DNA of 64,000 nucleotides from Farysia itapuensis (GCA_023212645.1 JALBYC010000028.1:1-64000), one strand, 5' to 3'; counted from the stretch's first letter, positions 48,996 to 58,270 are shown. Made by a program: numbers and translations. Notes: generated by a model not told the origin, from the letters alone.

Positions 48996-50129
48996 ATGGA
49001 CGACTCGCGAAATGGGTCGCGAAGCCGCGGTTCCGCGCGAAGAGGAGGAGGTGGATCTGCGCCAGGAGGCGGAGGAGGAGGTGGTGGTGGTCGAGCTGGA
49101 CGACGCAGCGATCCCTACTCTCGCGACTCTCGACCTCGTTACAACGACTCGTACTCAGCAGCACCACCTGCGCCCGCATCGCCAGCTACTGAGCCTCGCT
49201 ATGAACAGCCACAGTCCACCGCTCCCTCGGGAATGGCGTATCCGCCGCCTGAGTTCTCGATCCGCGGGTCGAGTGGGCCGACGTGGGTGGTTGTTTCCAA
49301 TTTGGTCGTGGGGACGTCGACCGAGGATGTGCGACTGACATTCAGCGCGTTTGGCAAGGTGGATGAAGTGAAGCAGCGTCCGTCGCCTTCTGCGTCCCAT
49401 CCTACGGTGAGCTTCGAGGTGGCGTTTGATCACAGACAGGACGCGCAAACGGCGGTGGACAAGTTCAACGGCGCCCTCGCCGATGGCCGCATCCTGTCCG
49501 TCACCATCAAGAAGGCAGAAGTCGCGCGCGATGCCTACAGTCGATTCGAACGGGCTACTGCCCAGGCTGTCGCACAGAGGCCGAGCAAGGCGCATAACTT
49601 GATACAGGCACCCGCACCCATTCCTTACACCCCCAACCCAGCCCCAGCTGCAGCGGCCGCCATCCCCACGGCACCTGCTAGTCATCGCTCCCGCGCCAGA
49701 GCGGCCGAACTTGTAGAACCGCGCGCAAGAAAGTCCAACGTGCCCGCACCCAAAGGCACACCCACCACTCCTGCTGCCAAAGCCGGTGCTGCTAGCAAGC
49801 CGTTGTCAGAACGCATCCCGCAACCTCTAGCCAACCGACTGCTTACACCAGCCCAAGCACAGAAGATCCAGGCGGAAGAAGCAGCCAAGAAAGCAAAAGA
49901 GGATGCAAAAGCAAAGGCCCTAGCTGCCACGGGTAAAACAACGGTGCTCGGTAAACGACTGGGAGGACTTCCGCTGGCTCAACGACTGCTACAGGAGGCC
50001 GGAGCACCCAAGTCGGATACGCTGGCCATCAAGACGGCAGCCGAGAAGAAGAAACGCAGACGCGACGCAGCCAAGGCCAAGAAGGCGGGCAAAATCACCA
50101 CCAGCGCTGGCATGGACATTGACGGCTAA
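48996..50129 (+). CDS. Single-RRM, Gly-rich RNA-binding protein
   Basis: The 377-residue protein starts with an Arg/Gly/Ser-rich tract (about 1-45, with a ten-Gly run) that resembles an RGG-type RNA-binding region. One RRM lies at about 87-170: TWVVVSNLVVGTS as the first strand and VSFEVAFDHRQDAQTAVDKFNG later. The remainder is Ala/Pro-rich, then basic and helical (AQAQKIQAEEAAKKAKEDAKAKA) with a C-terminal lysine-rich patch (KKKRRRDAAKAKK), a likely nuclear signal. The architecture recalls Yra1/ALY-type mRNA export adaptors, but the flanking signature motifs are not clear. ATG 48996 is preferred; 48849 is an alternative. Confidence 0.7.
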   Translation: MDDSRNGSRSRGSARRGGGGSAPGGGGGGGGGRAGRRSDPYSRDSRPRYNDSYSAAPPAPASPATEPRYEQPQSTAPSGMAYPPPEFSIRGSSGPTWVVVSNLVVGTSTEDVRLTFSAFGKVDEVKQRPSPSASHPTVSFEVAFDHRQDAQTAVDKFNGALADGRILSVTIKKAEVARDAYSRFERATAQAVAQRPSKAHNLIQAPAPIPYTPNPAPAAAAAIPTAPASHRSRARAAELVEPRARKSNVPAPKGTPTTPAAKAGAASKPLSERIPQPLANRLLTPAQAQKIQAEEAAKKAKEDAKAKALAATGKTTVLGKRLGGLPLAQRLLQEAGAPKSDTLAIKTAAEKKKRRRDAAKAKKAGKITTSAGMDIDG

Positions 50130-50207
50130 CTTTGGCCCAGTTACCATCTTCTTTTGCTACTATACAATACAATGGAGAGGAATTCACAGAGACAATGGCG
50201 AGAACAA

Positions 50208-50266
50208 TGAGCTATGAGCTATGGCCTATGAGCAGCTATGAGCTAGTTGGCTAGTTGATAGTTGAG
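50208..50266 (+). repeat. Imperfect AGCTATG/AGTTG repeats
   Basis: TGAGCTATG-like units occur about four times, followed by GCTAGTTG-like units, in the 290-base spacer between the RRM gene and SMC3. The motif is AT-richer than its surroundings. No function is evident. Confidence 0.55.
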
Positions 50267-50296
50267 AACAGCGGCAATTGCGGTCTAACATAACAG

Positions 50297-50341
50297 ACGC
50301 GAGTGAAAGAGGCGCGCGACGCGTTAAATGCACTTTACGCG
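50297..50341 (+). promoter_or_regulatory. MCB-like box cluster before SMC3
   Basis: ACGCGA at 50297, a perfect ACGCGT at 50319-50324 and ACGCGC at 50337 lie 79 to 123 bases before the SMC3 ATG. ACGCGT is the MBF-bound MluI cell-cycle box, which drives G1/S transcription of cohesin and replication genes in fungi. The 11-mer CACTTTACGCG is shared with the promoter of the Sld3-like gene. Motifs are seen directly; regulation is inferred. Confidence 0.65.
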
Positions 50342-50419
50342 CAAAGCAACATGCGTGTTGAGCTGAGCTGAGCATCTTTGTTCCCCACCATCAGGAGACT
50401 TCAGAAGGCGACCCAGGCC

Positions 50420-53400
50420 ATGTATATCAAGACGCTTACCATTCAGGGCTTCAAGTCCTACCGTGACCAGACGGCGGTGGAGCCCTTTTCACCACATCAC
50501 AATGTTGTCGTCGGTCGCAATGGGTCTGGCAAGTCCAACTTCTTCTCAGCCATTCGATTCGTCTTGTCCGATGCATACACGTCCATGTCGCGCGAAGAGC
50601 GCCAGTCTCTGCTTCACGATAGTTCCAGCTCTACTTCGGCGACATTGTCAGCGTTTGTGGAAATCGTCTTTGACAATAGCGACAACCGCTTCCCAACCAA
50701 CGGTACCGAGGTGATTCTTCGACGCACCATCGGCCTCAAGAAGGACGAATACAGCATTGACCGCAAGTCAGCATCCAAGGCCGATGTTGCCAACCTGCTC
50801 GAATCTGCCGGTTTCTCCCGCAGTAATCCCTACTACATTGTGCCACAGGGCCGAATCACCCATCTCACGAATGCAAAAGACCACGAACGTCTCGGTCTGC
50901 TTAAAGAGGTCGCCGGCACACGCGTTTACGAACAACGTCGTGCCGAGTCCATCAAAATCATGGAAGACACCGACGCCAAACGCACCAAGATTGACGATCT
51001 GCTCAACTACATTGAGAGTCGGCTGCGCGAGCTTGATGACGAAAAGGACGAACTGCGCGAGTACTACGAAAAGGATCGCGAACGTCGATGCATCGAGTAC
51101 ACCCTGCATCAACGAGAGCTTACTGATTGCGCTGATCTACTGGAGAAGCTGGAAGACGAACGACGCCGCGAGGTGGACTCGTCCAACGTCAAGCGGACCG
51201 AATTCAACGATCGGGAAAAGCTTCTCGCTCGTCTCGAAACTGAACTGGCAGCCACAGGCCAGGATCTGGAACAACGCGCTCTGGAGAAAAACCAGCTGGA
51301 GCAGGATCGAAGACAAGTCGCCAAACAGCTGGCTCAGATCGAGTCGCTCGTGGAGGAAATGGAGGAAGTAGGCGAACAACGAGCGGGGCGCAGAGAATCA
51401 CTACAAGTCGAATTGCGCAGGATACAGAGCGACATTCAGAGCAAGCAGACTCAACTCGACCAGCTACTTCCATCCTTTGAAGCAGCACAGACCGAGACCG
51501 AACAGCTTCGCGCTGCATTGGAAGAGACCAAAGCGCGTGTCTATGCGCTCTACTCGAAACAGGGTCGATCAGCTCAGTTTCGAACACAACGCGAACGTGA
51601 CGAATACCTGCGCACACAGATGGCCGAACTCGATCGATTCACACAAGCCCAGCAGACGCGGATTGACGAAAGCGCGCAGGAGCGTAACACCATCCAAGCG
51701 CGTAAGAGTGCCGTGCAGGAGCGCATTGTCGAGATCGAGCAAACGCTGGAAGAGAGAAAGGAGTTGATTCAGCAACTCGCCCAGGACCATGCGTCGAAGC
51801 GCGATCTTAGGGACGAATTGAGCGAAACGCGCAAAGATCTGTGGAAAGAAGAAGAGTCGTTGCGTTCGTCGCTTGCCTTTGCCAAAACAGAGCTGTCCAA
51901 CGCGCAGCGCAAGCTGGTGAGCATGATGGACAAAAATACCGTTCAGGGTCTGCAAGCCGTCGAGAAGATTGCCGAGAGGCTCGATCTGCAGGACAAGGTC
52001 AAGGGACCAGTGTATCAGCTGTTTACCGTTGACGACAAGTACAAGACGGCGGTAGAGGTGACGGCGGGTGCGTCACTGTTCCACGTCGTCGTCGACTCGG
52101 ACGACACGGCAAGCAAGCTGCTGGAAGTAATGAACCGCGACAAGAGCGGTCGAGTGACGTTTATGCCCCTCAACCGACTCAAGCCCAAGGAGAGTGATTT
52201 CCCTGCTTCACAAGACGCCATCCTCATGGTCAAGAAGCTCAACTTCGAGCCAGCCGTGGCGCCAGCGTTCCAGCAAATTTTTGGTCGCAGCATCATCTGT
52301 CCGAATCTCGAGATTGCGTCTGCCTACGTCCGCAGTCACGGCGTGAATGCTGTTACGCTCGACGGTGACAAAGTGGAGCGCAAGGGCGCACTGACTGGTG
52401 GTTACCAAGACCCGCGAAGGAGTCGTTTGGATGCTGTCAACGATGTGCGCAAGTGGAAGACGCAGAGCGAGGAAGACACGGCCAAGCTCGAGCGGGTTCA
52501 GCGACGTCTAACGCAGATCGAGCAGGAAGTAACAGGCCTGATGGGCGAGATGTACACGATCCAGCACCGTCGTGAAGAAGCGCGCAACTCGCGAGGTCCT
52601 CTGATGGACGAAGCCACCTGGGCAAGACGCGATATTGGCGATCTAGATCAGCGCATGCAGGTAGCCGAACGACGTGAAGCCGACCAAACGCTCGAGCTCA
52701 AAGGAGCGCAGACCAAGCGAGCGGGTCTGGCACAAGAACTGGCCACACCCATGTCACCAGGCCTGGACGCCCAAGAAGCAGCACAGCTCGAAGCACTCAA
52801 CGCGCAAGAAGACGAGCAGAAACGCCAGCTTACCGAGCGCGCCAACGCCTTGGCGGATCTCTCGAACCGCAAGTCGATGCTCGAGATTGACCTGTTTGAG
52901 AATCTACGAAGGCGACAGGAGGAGATTGGCACGCAACTGGAAGCGCTAGCCGAGTCGCTCGATGGGGGCAATGCTGCTGCTTCGGCGGAAGACTTTGCCG
53001 CTCGACGACGTGAAATTTCCGCTTTGCGTCGACGCGTTGCTGATGATGAGAAGCGTATCAAGGCAATTGAAAAGGAAGCTGATCAATTGGCGCAGTCTGT
53101 TCGGGATACTCAAGCCAAGTTCGACAAGACACGTGCAGACCAGGCCGAGGACGCACGTGGAATTGCACGTCAACAAAAGAACGTCGAGCGCTACCTTTCC
53201 AAACGCTCCCGTCTGTTGGAACAGCGCGACCGATGCAACCAAGATATCCGAGACTTGGGCGTGTTGCCCGAGGAAGCGTTTGAAAAGTATGTCAACACCA
53301 AGTCGGATCGTCTGCTTAAGAGTCTGCACAAGGTCAACGAAAGTCTCAAGAAGTTTTCACACGTCAACAAGAAGGCGGTGGAGCAGTACAACTCGTTCAC

Positions 53401-54058
53401 CAAGCAGCGCGATCAGCTGCTGGAGCGTCGAGGCGAACTGGAGAAGAGCGCGGAGAGCATCCAGGAGCTGATCGATGTGCTGGACCAACGCAAAGACGAA
53501 GCGATCGAACGGACATTCAAGCAGGTCAGCAAATACTTTGAAGAAGTGTTTGAGAAACTCGTTCCAGCTGGACGCGGACGACTGATTATGCAGCGTCGCG
53601 TGGATGCCACTGCCAACAACGCCGATTCAGACGAGGAAGGCGGAGCGCAGATTGAAAACTACACGGGAGTGTCGATCAAAGTCTCGTTCAACTCAAAGCA
53701 CGACGAAGGTCTGCGTATCCAGCAACTGTCTGGTGGACAGAAATCCCTGGTTGCACTGGCGACGGTGTTTGCGATTCAAAAGTGTGATCCTGCACCCTTC
53801 TACCTGTTTGACGAGATTGACGCCAACCTGGATGCGCTTTATCGAACTGCGGTGGCCAACATGATTCGCGAGCTGGCCGGCACGGCGCAGTTCATCACGA
53901 CCACTTTCCGACCAGAGATGGTGCAGGTGGCGAAGAAGCACTACGGCGTGCTGTTTGACGCCAACAAAGTGAGCAGCATCCGGAGCATCAGCCGTGACGA
54001 GGCAAACGAGTTTGTCGAAGCTGCTGCCACCAACACCACCACCGACCCTGCACGCTAG
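50420..54058 (+). CDS. SMC3: Cohesin subunit SMC3
   Basis: The 1212-residue protein starts MYIKTLTIQGFKSYRDQT, typical of SMC3. It has Walker A (GRNGSGKSN, about 32), long coiled coils, a hinge near 530-660, the ABC signature LSGGQKSLVALA (about 1103) and Walker B YLFDEIDANLD (about 1128). Tandem lysines at about 107-108 in LKKDEYSIDRK correspond to the sites acetylated by Eco1 when cohesion is established. With Smc1 and the kleisin Rad21/Scc1 it forms the ring that holds sister chromatids together. Length matches the family (about 1200). ATG 50420 is used; the frame opens upstream from TTG only. An MCB-like cluster precedes it, fitting S-phase demand. Confidence 0.97.
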   Translation: MYIKTLTIQGFKSYRDQTAVEPFSPHHNVVVGRNGSGKSNFFSAIRFVLSDAYTSMSREERQSLLHDSSSSTSATLSAFVEIVFDNSDNRFPTNGTEVILRRTIGLKKDEYSIDRKSASKADVANLLESAGFSRSNPYYIVPQGRITHLTNAKDHERLGLLKEVAGTRVYEQRRAESIKIMEDTDAKRTKIDDLLNYIESRLRELDDEKDELREYYEKDRERRCIEYTLHQRELTDCADLLEKLEDERRREVDSSNVKRTEFNDREKLLARLETELAATGQDLEQRALEKNQLEQDRRQVAKQLAQIESLVEEMEEVGEQRAGRRESLQVELRRIQSDIQSKQTQLDQLLPSFEAAQTETEQLRAALEETKARVYALYSKQGRSAQFRTQRERDEYLRTQMAELDRFTQAQQTRIDESAQERNTIQARKSAVQERIVEIEQTLEERKELIQQLAQDHASKRDLRDELSETRKDLWKEEESLRSSLAFAKTELSNAQRKLVSMMDKNTVQGLQAVEKIAERLDLQDKVKGPVYQLFTVDDKYKTAVEVTAGASLFHVVVDSDDTASKLLEVMNRDKSGRVTFMPLNRLKPKESDFPASQDAILMVKKLNFEPAVAPAFQQIFGRSIICPNLEIASAYVRSHGVNAVTLDGDKVERKGALTGGYQDPRRSRLDAVNDVRKWKTQSEEDTAKLERVQRRLTQIEQEVTGLMGEMYTIQHRREEARNSRGPLMDEATWARRDIGDLDQRMQVAERREADQTLELKGAQTKRAGLAQELATPMSPGLDAQEAAQLEALNAQEDEQKRQLTERANALADLSNRKSMLEIDLFENLRRRQEEIGTQLEALAESLDGGNAAASAEDFAARRREISALRRRVADDEKRIKAIEKEADQLAQSVRDTQAKFDKTRADQAEDARGIARQQKNVERYLSKRSRLLEQRDRCNQDIRDLGVLPEEAFEKYVNTKSDRLLKSLHKVNESLKKFSHVNKKAVEQYNSFTKQRDQLLERRGELEKSAESIQELIDVLDQRKDEAIERTFKQVSKYFEEVFEKLVPAGRGRLIMQRRVDATANNADSDEEGGAQIENYTGVSIKVSFNSKHDEGLRIQQLSGGQKSLVALATVFAIQKCDPAPFYLFDEIDANLDALYRTAVANMIRELAGTAQFITTTFRPEMVQVAKKHYGVLFDANKVSSIRSISRDEANEFVEAAATNTTTDPAR

Positions 54059-54193
54059 ATTTTGACTGTCAAAGAGAAATGGGGTTGACCTTTTTGTTTC
54101 CAGATGGATTGTGGCACGCCATAGTCTTTTTGACATTGGTCTGACGTGGACCCTTGAAAATCAATCTGTGCTTTGTCCTCGACCACACACGAG

Positions 54194-55381
54194 ATGATGG
54201 AGGCTGAGGCTGAGGCGTCGGTGATTGTCGTGCATAATGCACATGCTGGCTCGCAGTCAGACTCGACAAAGCACGAGGTGGAGCAAGTGCTACGGGAGCT
54301 GCATGACGCTGCCGAGTGTGCAGGGGGGAAATCCGTCACCGTGTACGATACGCAGTGCGAGGGCGATGGTGTGCGCATTGGCCAGCTGGTCGCACATCGT
54401 TCGACAAACACACCTCACCTCGACGTGGTCATTTTCGGAGGCGACGGCACAGTATCCGAAGTGGTCAATGGATTCATGACTGCGCGCAAGACGACGGACG
54501 CTCGCATTCGTCTAGCAGTGTTTCCTGCGGGTACGGCCAATGCGCTCTACGCAGCCATGTATGCGGGCACGACTGGGTCGTCCGACAACGCTCGCAGCGT
54601 CAAAGCGCTCATCGAGTGCCTTGCGAGCGGCACTGAGTCGCTCAAGCCTCTCTCACCCATGGTCAACCGTCTACTGGACACGAATGGCAAGGTAGTAGAG
54701 ACCACATACAGTCTGTTGGTGACATCCCATGCCTTACACGCAGCTATTCTCGCCGATGCCGACACAAAAGAGATGCGTGCTGCCCATCAAGGCATTGAGC
54801 GATTCCAGGTCGCTGCTCGCCAGAACTCGACCCTATGGGTGTCGGGCTCACTTACACTGTTTCCACCGTCATCATCTTGCGTCCAGCGATATTCGCCTAC
54901 GAGCCAAACATTCGAGCCCTTTGAGAGCAAGGATACACCGGTGGAGCTCCAAGGACCCTTTGTGTACCTCAATGCGATGATCACGGATCGACTGGAGCAG
55001 CAATTCGTCCCAGCCCCGCTCTCGTCTCCATGGCGCGATGAACTTTCGGACGACGTAATTGATGTAGTGGCCATTCGACCGTCAAGAGACCCAAGTCTCA
55101 CCGGCAAGAGCGACGCTGACAATGCTGCTGCGTTTGCTCAAACGAGGCTGATGGAGGTGCAAAAGGGCATGTACAGCCAAGGCGCTCATATTGACCTGAC
55201 GTATACAGACAGCAGGGAACCCATTGTGGAATATTTCCGCTGTTCCGCCTACACATTCGCGCCCAAAGCGGACAGCAACGCTAAAAGCAGACTTGTGTGC
55301 ATGGACGGCACCATTGCTCATGCTAATGCGTTCCAGGTAGAACGGTATCAGGGCAGTGCACCGGTGCAAGTATGGTGGTAG
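54194..55381 (+). CDS. Diacylglycerol/sphingoid base kinase-family protein
   Basis: The 395-residue protein has a DAGK catalytic domain near the N-terminus. VVHNAHAGSQS is the first nucleotide-binding motif, VVIFGGDGTVSEVVNGF (GGDGT at 82-86) is the hallmark phosphate loop, and FPAGTANALYA is the next conserved block. A beta-sandwich-like C-terminal part ends with LVCMDGT, a DGE-like motif seen at the end of lipid kinases. It likely phosphorylates a lipid such as a sphingoid base, ceramide or diacylglycerol. It is shorter than yeast Lcb4 (624), so it may be a different member. ATG 54194 is the first in-frame ATG after a TTG. A TGACGTG hexamer-plus-one sits 46 bases upstream. Confidence 0.75.
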   Translation: MMEAEAEASVIVVHNAHAGSQSDSTKHEVEQVLRELHDAAECAGGKSVTVYDTQCEGDGVRIGQLVAHRSTNTPHLDVVIFGGDGTVSEVVNGFMTARKTTDARIRLAVFPAGTANALYAAMYAGTTGSSDNARSVKALIECLASGTESLKPLSPMVNRLLDTNGKVVETTYSLLVTSHALHAAILADADTKEMRAAHQGIERFQVAARQNSTLWVSGSLTLFPPSSSCVQRYSPTSQTFEPFESKDTPVELQGPFVYLNAMITDRLEQQFVPAPLSSPWRDELSDDVIDVVAIRPSRDPSLTGKSDADNAAAFAQTRLMEVQKGMYSQGAHIDLTYTDSREPIVEYFRCSAYTFAPKADSNAKSRLVCMDGTIAHANAFQVERYQGSAPVQVWW

Positions 55382-55520
55382 TTGGCTGTATCGTACGATA
55401 GAAGCGTGAATACAATAGTTTGGAAGAATGAATACAACGCGGTGTACAACACTGCATTTGACCGTTGAAAGTGTTGCTTCTCATCCTCATCCCTTCACCA
55501 CCACCACCACCATCGTCGTC

Positions 55521-56051
55521 ATGAATATCTTTCGTCTCTTTGGCGACTTGGCCCACTTGGCCTCCATCTTTATCTTGCTGCACAAGATTCAGCTGTCCAA
55601 GTCATGTCGTGGCATCTCGTTCAAGACGCAGATGCTGTACAGCATCGTCTTTTTCACACGTTACCTCGACATCTTTCACGAATCTTCGCTGTACCGCATC
55701 ATGATGAAGCTCTTCTTTATCTCGTCATCCCTCTACATTCTTTACCTCATGAAGATGCGCTTCAGGCCAACACATGACCCAGCGATTGACACCATCAAGC
55801 TCGAGTACTTGCTCGGACCATGCGCCGTACTCGCCCTCATCTTCAACTACAAGTTCACCTTTCTCGAAATCATGTGGGCCTTTAGCATCTACCTCGAAGC
55901 CGTCGCCATTCTCCCACAGCTCTTTATGCTGCAAAGAACAGGCGAGGCGGAAACCATCACCACCCACTACCTCTTTGCCCTGGGCGCTTACCGCGCTCTC
56001 TACATCCCCAACTGGATCTACAGGTAAGCTCCATCTACTCAAGCTGTCCCG

Positions 56052-56098
<47 letters not shown>

Positions 56099-56338
56099 AC
56101 GCCCCCCTGGCCGCTTCCTTTCCACTGACATTGCACCTCAGATACTTTTCCGAAAACACAGTGGATCCCATCTCGGTCCTTTCGGGTCTCGTGCAGACCG
56201 GATTGTATCTCGACTTTTTCTACGGTAAGTCTGTCTGCCCCATCGATACATGCTTTCGGCTTTGCTCACTCTGTTCTGCCAATTACAGTCTACTTTACAA
56301 AGGTCATGAAGGGCGAAAAGTTCGAGTTGCCAGCCTAG
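55521..56338 (+). CDS. ERD2: ER lumen protein retaining receptor (HDEL receptor)
   Basis: Three exons: 55521-56023, 56142-56224 and 56289-56338, joined across introns of 118 and 64 bases with GTAAG donors and CAG acceptors. The spliced product is 211 residues with seven membrane helices. It starts MNIFRLFGDLAHLASI and carries CRGISFKTQ, RYLDIF, WAFSIYLEAVAILPQL and the C-terminal Lys-rich YFTKVMKGEKFELPA, all close to Erd2/KDELR. It retrieves HDEL/KDEL-tagged chaperones from the Golgi by COPI transport. Unspliced reading stops right after IYR, so the first intron is required. The first intron contains a 47-base poly-C run. This gene closes the conserved part of the window. Confidence 0.96.
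56052..56098 (+). repeat. Poly-C homopolymer of 47 bases in ERD2 intron 1
   Basis: A run of 47 consecutive C residues occupies about 40 percent of the first ERD2 intron, starting 29 bases after the donor site and ending 43 bases before the acceptor. It is by far the longest homopolymer in the window. It creates a false proline-rich frame on the plus strand and a glycine-rich one on the minus strand. Confidence 0.97.
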
Positions 56339-56448
56339 ACCCAAACGCTTTTAGACCTTCCATAACCAACTCCCATGCTCAAAACCCAACCGCAAACAAA
56401 CGTATTTTATCAAGACAAACAAAGGCAGTGGAAAGAAAAGGCCCCAGA

Positions 56449-57417
56449 CTAATTGTACAGCTTGCCGGAAGTGTCACCGACGAGTCTCCAGGAGAGGCTT
56501 TGGTCTGTTGCGTCTGCTGCGGCTGGCAGCTTTGCGTGCGCGGGAGGGTGGGGCGAGTAGGTGGGCGCTGGCATGTCGATGTTGACCTCATCGGGTTTTT
56601 CGTCCTTTGCCTCGCGTTCGGGCACGAGGACCATGCCGGAAGCGGTGATCTGCTTCCATACCGCTGTTTTGGCAGATTCCAGCGCAGCTTGGCGTCGTAT
56701 CCGGCCTCGAGAGATGAACCAGATGGCTGCTTCGGCCACTACGCACAGCCATAGCTTGGACGTGTTGCTCCCAGCTGCTGACGTGCGCGCAAGCGTCAGC
56801 ACTTGTGGCACCGTTGTTGCTGGGAATTTGGCAGTAATGCCAATGCAAAGTGCGATCAGTAACCCTGTTGCCGGCAGCAGTAAGGGGGTCAAGCAGCGCT
56901 GCAGCATGAGCGCGTACCGAGTCACAGCCGGCGTCTTGAGTGCACGCGCTGCATCAGCTTCATCCGCCGTCGTCCACCGCTTAGCCAAAGTCGGAACGAA
57001 AAGAGGCGCCTCACTGAGCAGAAACACGAGCAACAGGACAAATTGCAACAGAAGGAGGAGAAACAGGCCCAACCCCATCCACAGTGGGAGTGTCTGCGGC
57101 ACAGTTGTCGGTACAGATATGGCCGTAGTTGTATCAACCGTCGCGTTGGGCGAGAGAAGCGCATTGAGTCGCGACGTGAACTGGCGCACTGCCTCCAAGT
57201 GCGGCTCGTACTTTGGCACCATGAAGCTCGGTCCATACTCGCAGCTTGTGTGTACCGCCAGTGCGGCCAAGTCTGCCGAACTTGGTAGTGTTGACAGCGA
57301 GTCTGGCAGTACCGGCAGGTGAAGGCATGACGAAAGTATCCCAAACGTCAGGAGTGGGATCGAGGTGGCGGTTGAGCTGGATCCGGCCAGTGTCGCCGTC
57401 GAGTTGGTTGCTGACAT
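56449..57417 (-). CDS. Multi-pass membrane protein, function unknown
   Basis: The 322-residue protein has a weak hydrophobic segment at about 19-36, a roughly 75-residue loop with sequons (NAT near 91) and one Cys, and then three strong helices at about 110-134, 176-197 and 219-236. The cytosolic-looking tail of about 85 residues is basic, then Pro/His-rich. Four helices with a large first loop resembles the general shape of Sur7/PalI/Fig1 claudin-like proteins, but I see none of their signature motifs, so I give no family. Its start codon faces the pheromone-element cluster at 57505-57644 and lies 88 bases from it. It converges on ERD2, 110 bases between stop codons. Confidence 0.7.
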   Translation of the reverse strand: MSATNSTATLAGSSSTATSIPLLTFGILSSCLHLPVLPDSLSTLPSSADLAALAVHTSCEYGPSFMVPKYEPHLEAVRQFTSRLNALLSPNATVDTTTAISVPTTVPQTLPLWMGLGLFLLLLLQFVLLLVFLLSEAPLFVPTLAKRWTTADEADAARALKTPAVTRYALMLQRCLTPLLLPATGLLIALCIGITAKFPATTVPQVLTLARTSAAGSNTSKLWLCVVAEAAIWFISRGRIRRQAALESAKTAVWKQITASGMVLVPEREAKDEKPDEVNIDMPAPTYSPHPPAHAKLPAAADATDQSLSWRLVGDTSGKLYN

Positions 57418-57504
57418 TGTGAGGTGAGCTGGCCAGTCTGATGTTGGTGTTACAGCATCAAGACCGAGAGTTTTTCAGAGAGCATGCTGGATCATACTCA
57501 CAGA

Positions 57505-57644
57505 ACAAAGGGCTGTGGTCTTTCCAGCGCAGGCTGTACCCGAAATGAACCTCGCCCTTTGCTGCACGATTGTGCCGGCAATGCACTCACAAAGGGACGA
57601 TTCCCAGACAAAGGGCGCCGCCTCACACAGGGAGAACAAAGGGA
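57505..57644. promoter_or_regulatory. Cluster of pheromone response elements (PRE)
   Basis: Two perfect copies of ACAAAGGGA occur at 57589-57597 and 57636-57644. Two copies with one mismatch (ACAAAGGGC) are at 57505-57513 and 57608-57616, and an inverted CAAAGGG core is at 57555-57561. In Ustilago maydis ACAAAGGGA is the element bound by the HMG-box factor Prf1 upstream of mating-type and other pheromone-induced genes, where several copies are usual. The cluster lies in the 331-base divergent promoter between the two membrane-protein genes, 88 bases from one start codon and 104 from the other. Motif counts are direct; Prf1 control is inferred. Confidence 0.75.
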
Positions 57645-57748
57645 GCGCGAGGCATAACGACAACATGGTCTCTGAGCTCTTTTGCGCTCCAAACCCAAGC
57701 AGGTGTGTTCCTTTCCACTGTTCACCATCAGAATTTCTCTGCACGATC

Positions 57749-58270
57749 ATGGCGATGCAAGGCAATACAGTGACGTTCAAGGCATCTAAGAAGGAAAAGC
57801 AGTTATCAGTCCTGGTGCTGGTCTTGCACTGTGCAGTCTTGGGACTTGGCATTATGGCCCTCGTCACGCCCAACGGCATGTTTGGCGACTCGTCTGGCGT
57901 GGCCAACCTACAGCTCAACGGAACCGCTTTTGATCTCTACATGGCAAGCATTGGCCAAAACAGCACCGCAACCGTCAACGCAACACAGACAACTACGAAC
58001 TCAGCAATTGGGTTCTTCGCAAGCACTACGTCAACTGCCACGAGCTCATCCAAATTGCAGAGTACAGAGACAAGCGCAGTCAGCAGCACGTCCACTACAC
58101 CTACTGCCACTGTATCAGCTAGGAGCGATTCAAGTAGCCCACAGGCAAGCGTGACAGGTACAGCGTCACTATTCACATCGACGACGTCTAACGATCTTCA
58201 TCGCCGGAAGCTGATACAACACCGTCGCTATGCAACACACACCAATAATTGGAATGCAAGCATGCTTTGA
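57749..58270 (+). CDS. Ser/Thr-rich membrane or secreted protein under PRE promoter
   Basis: The 173-residue protein has a short basic N-terminus (KASKKEK), a hydrophobic segment at about 18-38 (signal anchor or late signal peptide) and an outside-facing part very rich in Ser and Thr with several sequons (NGT, NST, NAT). That is typical of mucin-like or cell-wall surface proteins. No domain is recognised. The last 18 or so codons lie in DNA that is duplicated near 62.1 kb, where the same frame and stop are kept. ATG 57749 is preferred; 57665 is an in-frame alternative that would bury the hydrophobic segment further in. Five PRE-like sites precede it. Confidence 0.55.
   Translation: MAMQGNTVTFKASKKEKQLSVLVLVLHCAVLGLGIMALVTPNGMFGDSSGVANLQLNGTAFDLYMASIGQNSTATVNATQTTTNSAIGFFASTTSTATSSSKLQSTETSAVSSTSTTPTATVSARSDSSSPQASVTGTASLFTSTTSNDLHRRKLIQHRRYATHTNNWNASML
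58221..58246 (+). repeat. Direct repeat, partner at 62100-62125
   Basis: A 26-base segment is identical at 62100-62125, inside a longer imperfect match of roughly 60 bases on each side of which homology continues into the adjacent minus-strand gene. It marks the left edge of a duplicated module. It overlaps the 3-prime end of the Ser/Thr-rich gene. Confidence 0.9.

Noticed and set aside
54142..54148. TGACGTG, a possible unfolded-protein-response element before the lipid kinase gene
   Set aside because: A single seven-base match is expected by chance, and neither ERD2 nor GLS2, the better candidates, has an obvious copy nearby.
55774..56754. Plus-strand frame of 326 codons with a long proline run
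   Set aside because: It is out of frame with ERD2 and is created by the poly-C intron; it crosses both ERD2 introns.
57475..57918. Minus-strand frame of 147 codons across the PRE cluster
   Set aside because: It overlaps the promoter and the start of the Ser/Thr-rich gene and has no recognisable feature.
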